Shown: in pieces, positions 25,627 to 33,498 of the stretch | Layout: each line of letters starts with the position of its first letter | Position numbering within the stretch: position 1 is the first letter of the stretch | Source: Bryobacterales bacterium | GTDB taxonomy: Bacteria > Acidobacteriota > Terriglobia > Bryobacterales > Bryobacteraceae | Length of the DNA: 61,445 nucleotides | Direction: 5' to 3' | NCBI GenBank assembly: GCA_016789755.1 | Contig: JAEUQG010000317.1 | Span: forward strand, 1-61,445 | Notes under the pieces: generated by a model | What the model was told of the DNA's origin: nothing | Database searches by the model: none | Seen by the model: the letters and a program-made list of their open reading frames with translations, nothing else | Program-made: the position numbers and the translations under genes

Positions 25627-25653
25627 ACTACTCCTTGGCGGGCATCCTAAACT
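25624..25653 (+). promoter_or_regulatory. Sigma70-type promoter for metK
   Basis: TTGACT (25624-25629), an 18-base spacer, then TAAACT (25648-25653). The -35 matches 5/6 and the -10 4/6. It begins in the T-tract of the preceding terminator. Transcription would start near 25660, giving a leader of about 135 bases before metK. Confidence 0.55.
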
Positions 25654-25659
25654 AACAGA

Positions 25660-25795
25660 TTGGGCCTACCGCTAGCGGAGGTTCCCTTCCCGTGGTCTGG
25701 AAGTATTTCCCTTACCCAGTTCAGCGCTCGCTTGTGGGTCCCGGCGCACTTCCGTTCCCCCTCGGGACAACATCAGGAGGAGGTAGGCAACCGGC
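25660..25795 (+). promoter_or_regulatory. Structured 5' leader of metK
   Basis: The leader contains a perfect 10-base palindrome CCGCTAGCGG (25669-25678), a possible ACCCA/TGGGT stem (25714-25718 with 25735-25739), and a GTCCCG/CGGGAC stem (25738-25743 with 25763-25768). The latter two share bases and so are mutually exclusive. The second ends just before the AGGAGGAGG ribosome-binding site (25775-25783). The arrangement suits a switch acting on translation. I do not see the SAM-I or SAH consensus as I remember them. Confidence 0.35.
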
Positions 25796-26953
25796 ATGAA
25801 ACATATCTTTACATCCGAATCCGTAACGGAAGGCCATCCCGATAAAATGGCTGACCAGATCTCCGACGCCGTTCTCGACGCGGTGTTGGAAAACGATCCC
25901 CGCGGGCGCGTCGCCTGCGAGGTTCTGGTAACCACCGGCACTTGCCTGGTGGCTGGCGAAATCACCACCACCACTTATGTCGATGTTCCTAAACTGGCCC
26001 GGAAGGTCATTGCCGACATCGGCTACACGGACGCTTCCTGGGGCTTCGATGCCTCCACCTGCGGCGTCCTCAACGCCATCCAAAGCCAGTCCCCCGATAT
26101 CGCCATGGGCGTGGACACCGGCGGCGCGGGCGACCAGGGCCTCATGTTCGGCTATGCCTGCAATGAGACTCCGGAATTGATGCCGCTCCCCATCCAGCTC
26201 GCCCACACGCTTTGCCGCCGCCTTAGCGATGCGCGCCGCAGCGGCGAGGTCGATTTCCTCCGCCCCGATGGCAAGTCCCAGGTCAGCGTGGAGTATGCCG
26301 GCGGCAAGCCGGTCCGCATCGATGCCGTGGTCATCAGCACCCAGCACCATGACACCGTCTCCACCGAAGAACTCCGCGAAGTGGTGCGCAAGAAGATCAT
26401 CGATCCCGTCCTCCCCGCGGATATGGTGGATGCCAACACCAAGTATCACATCAACCCCACCGGACGCTTCGTCATCGGCGGGCCCCACGGCGATACCGGC
26501 CTCACCGGCCGCAAGATCATCGTCGACACTTACGGCGGCATGGGCCGGCATGGCGGCGGCGCCTTCTCCGGAAAGGATCCGACGAAAGTGGACCGCTCGG
26601 CCTGCTACATGGCCCGCTACATCGCCAAGAACCTCGTGGCCGCCGGCTTGGCCCAGCGTTGCGAAGTGCAACTCGCTTACGCCATCGGCGTAGCCGACCC
26701 CGTGTCGGTGATGGTCAACACGTTCGGCACCGGTGTGGTGGATGAAGAGCGCATGACCGAACTCGTCCGCGCCCACTTCCCGCTTACCCCGCGCGGCATC
26801 ATCGAACACCTGCAACTGCGCCGTCCCATTTATCGCGCCACCGCTGCCTTCGGCCACTTCGGCCGCAGCGAGAGCTCGTTCACCTGGGAAGCCACCGACA
26901 AGGCTGATGCCATCCGCGAGGATGCGCGTCTTGCCAGCGCAGCCAAGGGCTGA
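25796..26953 (+). CDS. metK: S-adenosylmethionine synthetase
   Basis: 385 aa. It makes SAM from methionine and ATP with release of PPi and Pi. Characteristic motifs: [20 protein letters not shown], the [12 protein letters not shown] hexapeptide region, and the P-loop-like [16 protein letters not shown]. The start ATG at 25796 follows a strong AGGAGGAGG at a rather long 12-base distance. It is followed after 26 bases by ahcY, so SAM synthesis and SAH removal are co-transcribed. Confidence 0.98.
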   Translation: MKHIFTSESVTEGHPDKMADQISDAVLDAVLENDPRGRVACEVLVTTGTCLVAGEITTTTYVDVPKLARKVIADIGYTDASWGFDASTCGVLNAIQSQSPDIAMGVDTGGAGDQGLMFGYACNETPELMPLPIQLAHTLCRRLSDARRSGEVDFLRPDGKSQVSVEYAGGKPVRIDAVVISTQHHDTVSTEELREVVRKKIIDPVLPADMVDANTKYHINPTGRFVIGGPHGDTGLTGRKIIVDTYGGMGRHGGGAFSGKDPTKVDRSACYMARYIAKNLVAAGLAQRCEVQLAYAIGVADPVSVMVNTFGTGVVDEERMTELVRAHFPLTPRGIIEHLQLRRPIYRATAAFGHFGRSESSFTWEATDKADAIREDARLASAAKG

Positions 26954-26979
26954 TTCCGCCAACCACCAGGGCTTCTCAC

Positions 26980-28215
26980 ATGGCCAGTAATGCCGCGGTG
27001 CCGGCTCCTCAGGAACCCAGGGATCCGGCTCTCGCCGCATCGGGCAAACGCCACATCGAATGGGCGTTTCAATCGATGCCTGTCTTGCGCAGTATCCGCA
27101 AGCAGCTCATCAAGTCTCAATCGCTGGCAGGCATGCGGATCGCTGCCTGCCTCCATGCCACCACCGAGACGGCAAACCTCATGATCACTCTCCGCGACGG
27201 GGGCGCATCCCCAATCCTCTGTCCGGTCAGCCAGGAATCTCTGCATAAGGATGTTGCCGCCTCGCTCGAACAGGACTACGGAATTCCCGTAATTCCTGCC
27301 GCCGCCGCGGTGCAAATCGCCCCCCAGATCCTTCTCGACAGCGGCGGGCAGTTGGCCGACGTTTGGAAGCAATATCCTGGCTCGGGCGTCATCGGCGGTA
27401 CCGAATCCAACTCGAACGGCGTCGTTCGCCTCAAGGGAATGGCCAAGAGCGGCGCCCTTCGCTACCCCGTCATCGCCGTCAACGATGCCATGACCAAACA
27501 TCTCTTCGATAACCGCTACGGCACCGGCCAGAGCACCATGGACGGCATCCTCAGGGCCACCAACATTCTGCTTGCCGGAATGAACGTGGTCATCGCCGGC
27601 TATGGATGGTGCGGCCGTGGCGTAGCCTCCCGCGCCCGCGGCATGGGCGCCAACGTCATCGTCTGCGAAGTGGACCCCATCAAAGCTCTGGAAGCCCTCA
27701 TGGACGGCTACCGCGTGATGTCGATGAACGACGCCGCCGCCATCGGCGACGTCTTTGTCACCGTTACCGGCAACCGCGCCGTCATCCACCGCGACCACTT
27801 CGACAAGTTGAAAAACGGCGCCATCCTCTGTAATTCCGGCCATTTCAACGTCGAAATCGATCTCGATGCTCTCGCCCGCGTCTCTTCCGGCAAACGCCAG
27901 ACCCGCGAATTCGTCGAAGAGTACTCGATGCGCGACGGGCGCAAAATCTACGTGCTCGGAGAAGGCCGCCTCATCAATCTTTCTTCCGCGGAAGGCCACC
28001 CCGCCGCGGTCATGGACATGAGCTTCGCCAATCAGGCTCTCTCCGTGGAGTATCTTGTAAAGAATCACAGTTCGCTCGACCGAAAGGTGTACGCCGTCCC
28101 GGAACATCTGGACCGGCAGGTGGCGCGCCTGAAACTCGAGGCAATGGGAATCATCATCGACCGGCTGAGCGTCGAACAGGAAAACTACCTCTCAAGCTGG
28201 TCGGAGGAAGCATAA
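26980..28215 (+). CDS. ahcY: Adenosylhomocysteinase
   Basis: 411 aa. It hydrolyses S-adenosylhomocysteine to adenosine and homocysteine using tightly bound NAD. Seen: IAACLHATTETANLM, the GTGQSTMDGILRATN segment, the NAD-binding VVIAGYGWCGRGVASRARG and the conserved NSGHFNVEIDLDAL. The C-terminus NYLSSW is slightly shortened relative to the common KPDHYRY ending of eukaryotic-type enzymes. It sits between metK and tig. Confidence 0.97.
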   Translation: MASNAAVPAPQEPRDPALAASGKRHIEWAFQSMPVLRSIRKQLIKSQSLAGMRIAACLHATTETANLMITLRDGGASPILCPVSQESLHKDVAASLEQDYGIPVIPAAAAVQIAPQILLDSGGQLADVWKQYPGSGVIGGTESNSNGVVRLKGMAKSGALRYPVIAVNDAMTKHLFDNRYGTGQSTMDGILRATNILLAGMNVVIAGYGWCGRGVASRARGMGANVIVCEVDPIKALEALMDGYRVMSMNDAAAIGDVFVTVTGNRAVIHRDHFDKLKNGAILCNSGHFNVEIDLDALARVSSGKRQTREFVEEYSMRDGRKIYVLGEGRLINLSSAEGHPAAVMDMSFANQALSVEYLVKNHSSLDRKVYAVPEHLDRQVARLKLEAMGIIIDRLSVEQENYLSSWSEEA

Positions 28216-28218
28216 TCA

Positions 28219-29499
28219 ATGGCATTAGTCGAAGGCTGCAAACACGCGATCGAAGTGGTTATCCCCGCATCGGTCGTCGAAGAAGAAACCGGCAAGGTTG
28301 CCGAGTCCATCCGGGCCCGCGCTCATATCCAGGGCTTCCGCCCCGGTAAGGCCCCGCTGTCCATGATCCGCGCCCGATACGGCCGCGAGATCCGTCAGGA
28401 GGCTCTCGAAAATCTGCTCCCCAAATACTTCCGTGAGGAAGTGGAGAAAGATCACCTCGACGTCGTCGGATCACCCAATATTACCGACATCCAATATGAA
28501 TCCGGCCAGGATGTGAAGTTCAAGGCCGAGTTCGAGGTTGCCCCTGAGGTGGAACTCCAGGACTACCGCGGGGTCGCCGTTCCCTATGAGCAGCCCTCCG
28601 TCTCCGATGCCGACGTGGAGGAGCGCATCGAGCAGCTTCGTAAGCAAAAGGCCGATTACGTTAACCTCGATCCCAAACCCATCGAGACCGGCGAGGTCGC
28701 CATGGTCGATCTGCACAGCGTCAGCGGCGTGGAAGGCGAGCCGATCCATGCGCACGACATGCAAATCGAACTCGGCGCCGAAGAGACCATCAAAGAGTTC
28801 TCCGAACACATCGTCGGCATGTCGCCCGGCGACGAGAAAATCATTGCCGTCACTTACCCCGAAGAATACGGGCAGGAGCGGCTGGCCGGCAAGACCGTCG
28901 AGTTCCGCGTCAATCTCAAGAACGTTCAGAAGAAGGAGCTGCCCGAACTCAACGATGAGTTCGCCAAGGACCTGGGCGACTTCCAGACCATCGACGAATT
29001 GAAAGATGTCGTGCGCCGCAACGCCCTCCAGGAGCGCGAAATGGCCGCCCAGCGCGCCGCCAAAGACGCTATCGTCGACAAACTCGTCGAGTCGCATGAA
29101 TTCCCCGTCCCTGAGGCGTACCTCGACCGGCAGGCCGAAATCTACATCGACCGCGTGCTCGGCGAGCAGGCTTCCCGCGGTGTCGATGTGAAGAACCTCA
29201 AGCTCGATCCTGCCCGCGTCAAAGAAGCCACCCGCGACCGCGCCACCAAGGAAATCAAGGCCTCCATCCTCCTGGAGCGGATCTCCGAACGCGAGGCCAT
29301 CGCCGCCACTCAGGATGAAGTCGACGCTGAAGTGAATCGCTTCGCCAAGCAGAATCGCGAGCCCGTCGCCGCCGTCCGCAAACGCTTTGAGGAAAACGGC
29401 ACCCTCGGCCGCATCGCCCACGCCATCCGCACCGAAAAGGTTCTCAACTTCCTCTTCGAGAACGCCCGCAAGGAAGCTTCCGCGGCCCCCGCCGAATAG
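28219..29499 (+). CDS. tig: Trigger factor (ribosome-associated peptidyl-prolyl isomerase/chaperone)
   Basis: 426 aa. It binds the ribosome exit tunnel and folds nascent chains. The N-terminal domain has the ribosome-binding signature GFRPGKAPLSMIRARYG. An FKBP-type isomerase domain follows at ~150-245 (ETGEVAMVDLHSVSG, then GMSPGDEKIIAVTYPEEYG). The C-terminal third is a long helical chaperone arm. The start ATG is 3 bases after the ahcY stop, so it is in the same transcript. Members of this family are often next to clpP; that is not the case here. Confidence 0.96.
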   Translation: MALVEGCKHAIEVVIPASVVEEETGKVAESIRARAHIQGFRPGKAPLSMIRARYGREIRQEALENLLPKYFREEVEKDHLDVVGSPNITDIQYESGQDVKFKAEFEVAPEVELQDYRGVAVPYEQPSVSDADVEERIEQLRKQKADYVNLDPKPIETGEVAMVDLHSVSGVEGEPIHAHDMQIELGAEETIKEFSEHIVGMSPGDEKIIAVTYPEEYGQERLAGKTVEFRVNLKNVQKKELPELNDEFAKDLGDFQTIDELKDVVRRNALQEREMAAQRAAKDAIVDKLVESHEFPVPEAYLDRQAEIYIDRVLGEQASRGVDVKNLKLDPARVKEATRDRATKEIKASILLERISEREAIAATQDEVDAEVNRFAKQNREPVAAVRKRFEENGTLGRIAHAIRTEKVLNFLFENARKEASAAPAE

Positions 29500-29509
29500 G
29501 ACTGCTCCC

Positions 29510-30262
29510 ATGAAGCGCGCCCTGGTGTTAAGCGGCGGCGGATTGTTCGGAGCCTGGCAGGTCGGCGCCTGGAGCCGCCTCCGCGAAGACATCCGCTTCG
29601 ACACCATCATCGGCGCTTCCATCGGTTCCCTAAACGGATGGGCTATCGCCGGCGGCGCGGCGCCGGAACAACTGTCGGGCAAGTGGAAGGATGCCGCCGC
29701 TGCCGGCCATCTCCGCTTCCGCTTCCCGCGGCGCCCCTTGGACGGAATCGTCGATTCCTCGCAGATCGAAGGGTTCATTCGCGACGTGCATTCCTCGTTC
29801 ACCCCTTGTCAGGAATACTACGCCGTCCTCACGGACCTGCTGCGCCTGCGCCCCCAGATGATCGCCGGCGACATTGTCGGTTGGCGTCACCTGGCCGCTT
29901 CCTGCGCGCTGCTCGGCCTGCTCCCGCAACAGCGTATTGACCGCGTCCTCTACACCGATGGCGGCTTCCTCGGCGCCTTGCCGCTCTGGGCCGCCGCGCG
30001 TTGCGATGCCTCCCTCACTGTCGGGCTCAACGTCATGCCTCGCATGCCCTGGCCCGTTCGCGCCGCGCTCAAACCCCTCCGCGCGATTCGTGGCAGGCCC
30101 AGCAAACCGGCCCGCGATCGGATCCTCGTGCTCGCTCCTTCCCGCTCTCTCGGCACCTGGCGCGAAGCTTTCCTCTGGCAGCGCGCCCGCGTCGCCGAAT
30201 GGATTTGCAGAGGCTACGACGATGCCCACGCCGCCCTACGCGACTCCAAACATTTCCACTGA
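29510..30262 (+). CDS. Patatin-like phospholipase
   Basis: 250 aa from ATG 29510, 10 bases after tig. The N-terminus gives the oxyanion-hole motif LSGGGLFGAWQVG, then the nucleophile motif GASIGS (Ser37, usually GTSAG) and the catalytic-dyad aspartate in YTDGGFLGALPLW. This is the Ser-Asp dyad lipase fold related to RssA-type esterases. No signal peptide is present, so it likely acts on the cytoplasmic side of the membrane. Substrate is not predictable. Confidence 0.9.
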   Translation: MKRALVLSGGGLFGAWQVGAWSRLREDIRFDTIIGASIGSLNGWAIAGGAAPEQLSGKWKDAAAAGHLRFRFPRRPLDGIVDSSQIEGFIRDVHSSFTPCQEYYAVLTDLLRLRPQMIAGDIVGWRHLAASCALLGLLPQQRIDRVLYTDGGFLGALPLWAAARCDASLTVGLNVMPRMPWPVRAALKPLRAIRGRPSKPARDRILVLAPSRSLGTWREAFLWQRARVAEWICRGYDDAHAALRDSKHFH

Positions 30263-30299
30263 AGATTGTTTTGAGGCATAATGGTTTGCTTACCGCACC

Positions 30300-30638
30300 A
30301 TGCCTGTCTACCGTATCTTCCGCATGAAAGATCAGGAGCGCCAGCGCTTCCGCTGGGCCCCGCACACCTCCGGCGTCACCATGGTGAAGCCCAAAGATTT
30401 CGAGGAGCAGGGCAGTGTCGAGGCGCCCTCTGCCTACACCGCCTGGTCGCAGACGCGCGGCCAGGATGGCGCCATCGACATCGGCGACCTCCTCGTCGCC
30501 CCCGACGATTCCATGCTCATCCTCAAGTACGTCGGCTTTGAAGAGGCCCGCTGGATCATCCCGGAAGTGAAATCCGGGATTGAGAGCGTCCCCCCGGCCT
30601 CCGGACCCGCCGTGCAAGCCCAAGCGCATACCGCCTGA
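30300..30638 (+). CDS. Small conserved-looking protein of unknown function
   Basis: 112 aa, soluble, no signal peptide. The N-terminal half is basic (MPVYRIFRMKDQERQRFRW); the middle (IDIGDLLVAPDDSMLILKYVGFEEARWIIPE) looks folded; the tail is Pro/Ala-rich and probably disordered. I recognise no domain. A CATAAT at 30277-30282 could be a -10 box, but no matching -35 is visible. It lies 37 bases after the patatin gene. Confidence 0.7.
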   Translation: MPVYRIFRMKDQERQRFRWAPHTSGVTMVKPKDFEEQGSVEAPSAYTAWSQTRGQDGAIDIGDLLVAPDDSMLILKYVGFEEARWIIPEVKSGIESVPPASGPAVQAQAHTA

Positions 30639-30703
30639 CCGCATGGCGGTCGTATTCCCTCCATTCCGCCTCGATCACTGCCGGCAGGTTCCGCCGCCTT
30701 GTT

Positions 30704-31672
30704 ATGATGAACCTATCGATGGCATTTCTGACGGTGTCTGGCGAGCCCGGCTGTCGTGTGGAGGATGTGGCTCGGCTCTGCGCATTGCGCCTGCGCTTTG
30801 AACTGGTGACGGAATCCCGGCTCCGCGAGCTGATTACCGCGGAGTTCGGCTCAGAAGTGTCCATCCCCGAAAAGGCCTGGCCCGCGGTCGTGACCTCCAT
30901 TCTCGCCCAACTCGGCAAAGAGTCCCCTCTGGTCGTGTGCGTGCCCGGTTCCGAGTTTCTCTTCCAGGAAATCCCCGGTACGTTCCGCCTCCATCTGGTT
31001 GCCGCCGAAGCCCGGCGTACCGGGTTGCTCATGCTCGAACACCGCCTCGAGCGCCCCGCCGCCAGGCAATTGGTGAAGCAGTTGGAGCGCCAGGTGCGAG
31101 AGACCCGTAAGGCCCGGTTCGGTAAGGCCGGCGTGATGCCCTCCCTCTACGATCTGGTGGCCAACATGGAACAGTTCGATGCCGAACAGGTCGCCGTGGT
31201 GGTCGAAAAGGCCGCCTCCATCCGCGGTCTGCTCGAAGATCCCTTGCTCTCCGCCGCCGCCGAAGCGCAAATTCAGTTTCAGATGCGGCTCCGTCTCGCA
31301 AAGTTCGGCATCGCTCCCCCAGACAAGATCGCGCTCAAGAAGAAAATTTTCGCCAATCACAGCGAGGAGATCTTTGCCAACCTGCTCGATTTCTACCGCA
31401 TCGCCTGGGAATACGAGCCCAAGAGCTTCCCCATTCAATGGGACAAGGAGGGCCGCGTTCTCGAGGCCTTCACCCCCGATTTCTATCTCCCCGAGTTCGA
31501 TCTCTACGTTGAGCTGACAACTATGAAGCAATCGCTGGTCACCAGGAAAAACAGGAAAGTGAAGCTGCTCAAAACGCTCTATCCCCACGTCAATGTCCAG
31601 GTGTTCTATCAAAGGGATTTTCGCAACTTGATCTTCAAATACGGGCTGGCCGAACGCGGCGTGCTGGTATGA
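30704..31672 (+). CDS. Cytidylate-kinase-like domain fused to a PD-(D/E)XK nuclease-like domain
   Basis: 322 aa. Residues ~5-150 resemble the cytidylate-kinase-like family: LTVSGEPGCRVEDVARLCA in the P-loop position, but without the usual GKG/GSGK lysine, then LLMLEHRLERPAARQLVKQL and an RETRKARFG segment. Residues ~215-322 look like a restriction-endonuclease fold: HSEEIFANLLDFY, WEYEPKSFPIQWD, then FTPDFYLPEFDLYVELTTMK. In the last segment the Asp of PDF and Glu of VEL align with the metal-binding D and E of PD-(D/E)XK, though the ExK lysine is displaced. ATG 30704 or 30719 (MAFLTVSGEPG) may be the start. The stop overlaps the hpt start (ATGA). Function unknown. Confidence 0.72.
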   Translation: MMNLSMAFLTVSGEPGCRVEDVARLCALRLRFELVTESRLRELITAEFGSEVSIPEKAWPAVVTSILAQLGKESPLVVCVPGSEFLFQEIPGTFRLHLVAAEARRTGLLMLEHRLERPAARQLVKQLERQVRETRKARFGKAGVMPSLYDLVANMEQFDAEQVAVVVEKAASIRGLLEDPLLSAAAEAQIQFQMRLRLAKFGIAPPDKIALKKKIFANHSEEIFANLLDFYRIAWEYEPKSFPIQWDKEGRVLEAFTPDFYLPEFDLYVELTTMKQSLVTRKNRKVKLLKTLYPHVNVQVFYQRDFRNLIFKYGLAERGVLV

Positions 31673-32223
31673 GCGCCATCGAACCGCCCGGCGTCGAACG
31701 CATTCTCTTCACTGAGGAACAAGTGGCGCGGCGAATCCGCGAAGTGGCCGCACAAATCAGCGAAAAATACCGCGGCCGCGAATTGAAGCTCGTCGGCGTG
31801 CTCAAAGGCTCCATCTTCTTCCTCACCGAACTGGCGCGTGCCATCGACATCCCCGTAAAGATCGACTTCCTCTCCATCTCCAGTTTTTCCGGCAAGAAGG
31901 GCCCCAGCAGCGGCCTCGTCCGCATTGCCAAAGATCTCGATGAAAGCATCGAAGGCGAGGATGTCCTCCTCGTCGAAGACATCGTCGATACCGGCTTCAC
32001 CATCCGCTATCTGCTGCAGACCCTCGCCGGCCGTGGCCCCAATTCCATGGGCCTTTGTACCCTTCTCGACCGCACCTCGCGTCGAATTGTGCAGGTTCCC
32101 GTCGACTTCCGCTGTTTCGAGATCGGCGATCATTTCGTGATCGGATGCGGCCTCGACTACAAGCAGTTGTACCGCAACCTCGGCTACATTGCGGTAATGA
32201 ATCCGCAGATCCTGGAGCGATGA
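31669..32223 (+). CDS. hpt: Hypoxanthine(-guanine) phosphoribosyltransferase
   Basis: 184 aa, normal for the family. It salvages hypoxanthine and guanine to IMP and GMP with PRPP. Seen: KLVGVLKGSIFFLTEL, the PRPP-binding loop VLLVEDIVDTGFTIRYL and the C-terminal GCGLDYKQLYRNLGYIAV. It overlaps the preceding kinase-like/nuclease-like gene by 4 bases and the POTRA-protein ATG follows one base after its stop, so three unrelated functions share one message. Confidence 0.96.
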   Translation: MSAIEPPGVERILFTEEQVARRIREVAAQISEKYRGRELKLVGVLKGSIFFLTELARAIDIPVKIDFLSISSFSGKKGPSSGLVRIAKDLDESIEGEDVLLVEDIVDTGFTIRYLLQTLAGRGPNSMGLCTLLDRTSRRIVQVPVDFRCFEIGDHFVIGCGLDYKQLYRNLGYIAVMNPQILER

Positions 32224-32224
32224 C

Positions 32225-33493
32225 ATGATCCGCCTGCTTTTGCCGGCTCTTCTGGGGGCCGCCGTGCTGTCCGCCCAGCCGCGCACTTTCCCCATTGTCT
32301 CCCTGACCGTAAAAGGTAATAAGATCTACAAATCGGAAAAAATACTGGCCGTCACCGGACTGAAGGTCGGCCAGCCCGTTGTCGAAAAGGAATTCGACGC
32401 CGCCCGCGACCGTCTCATCGCCTGCGGCTACTTCGAATCCGTCGGATACCAGTACAAGCCTTCCCCCGACGGCCGCGGCTTCGATGCCTCCTTCGACGTA
32501 AAAGAAGTCGAGCAGTCGTACCCCGTGAAGTTCGACCGCCTCCCGAAACCCGGCCAGGACTTGTTCGCCCTGCTCGAAAAATCCGACCCCCTCTTCAGCG
32601 ACAGGATCCCCGGAACCGCCCCTCTCCTCGCCAAATACGCCAAAACGATCGAAGCCGCCGTCGGCGAAAAGGTCGTCGGTAAGGTGATGGCCGATTCCCC
32701 CGGCGATTTGCGCATTGTCTTTCAACCCGCCAAGCTCCCGCCCTCCATCGCCGAAGTCCGCTTCCTCCACAACGAAGTGTTGCCCCAGACAGTCCTCCAA
32801 AAGGCCATCTCCGGCGCCGCCGTCGGCGCGGTTTGGGAAGACAAACGCTTCCGCCAGATTCTCGAAGCCAGCATCCGCCCTCTCTACGAGGCCCGCGGCC
32901 GGCTCAAGGTCGATTTCCCCAAAGTCTCCGTGGAACCGGTGAAAGATGTCGACGGACTGCGCGTCAACGTGGAAGTCGTCGAAGGCGAAGTCTACACGCT
33001 CGGCAAAGTCTCCGTCGATGCCGCCGAGGACGACGAGCGTTCTTTGCTCCGCGCCGGAAATCTCAAAGAAGGCGATATCGCCAACTTCGACGACATCAAG
33101 GAAGGTGTCGAACGGATGCGCGCCCTCGTCCGCCGCAACGGCTATCTGCAGGCCAAGGCCGATGTGGACCGGCAGTTGGACGACAAAAAGAAAGAAGTCA
33201 ACTTGAAGGTCCGCATCGATCACGGGCAACGCTACACCTTCGCCACTCTCCACATCGTCGGCCTCGACATCCTCACCGAGCCGGCCATCCGGAAGATGTG
33301 GGCCGTCAAGCAAGGCCAGCCCTTCAATCCCGACTACCCCGATCTCTTTCTCAATCGCCTTCGCGAAAACATGGTGCTCGAAAACCTCGGCAAGACAAAG
33401 TCCGAAGTGAAGCTCGACCATGCCGCGTTACAGGCCGAAGTGACGCTATACTTTAGCGGGCAGCCTCCGCCGCCCAAGAAACAATTCCCTTGA
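32225..33493 (+). CDS. Exported protein made of POTRA-like repeats without a beta-barrel
   Basis: 422 aa. The signal peptide is MIRLLLPALLGAAVLSAQ. Repeats with the POTRA pattern are visible: VSLTVKGNKIYKSEKILAVT with LIACGYFESVGYQYKP; IAEVRFLHNEVLPQTVLQKA; VYTLGKVSVDAAEDDE with VRRNGYLQAKADVDRQ; and FATLHIVGLDILTEPAIRKM. BamA/TamA/FhaC proteins continue with a C-terminal 16-strand barrel, but this chain ends shortly after the last repeat with a Pro-rich tail (SGQPPPPKKQFP). It may be a periplasmic partner of an outer-membrane insertase. It is coupled to hpt (1-base gap) and abuts the aldehyde dehydrogenase. Confidence 0.82.
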   Translation: MIRLLLPALLGAAVLSAQPRTFPIVSLTVKGNKIYKSEKILAVTGLKVGQPVVEKEFDAARDRLIACGYFESVGYQYKPSPDGRGFDASFDVKEVEQSYPVKFDRLPKPGQDLFALLEKSDPLFSDRIPGTAPLLAKYAKTIEAAVGEKVVGKVMADSPGDLRIVFQPAKLPPSIAEVRFLHNEVLPQTVLQKAISGAAVGAVWEDKRFRQILEASIRPLYEARGRLKVDFPKVSVEPVKDVDGLRVNVEVVEGEVYTLGKVSVDAAEDDERSLLRAGNLKEGDIANFDDIKEGVERMRALVRRNGYLQAKADVDRQLDDKKKEVNLKVRIDHGQRYTFATLHIVGLDILTEPAIRKMWAVKQGQPFNPDYPDLFLNRLRENMVLENLGKTKSEVKLDHAALQAEVTLYFSGQPPPPKKQFP

Positions 33494-33498
33494 TCACC

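Noticed and set aside
25660..25795. SAM-I or SAH riboswitch before metK
   Set aside because: The characteristic conserved blocks of these classes, as I know them, are not visible; kept only as an unassigned structured leader.
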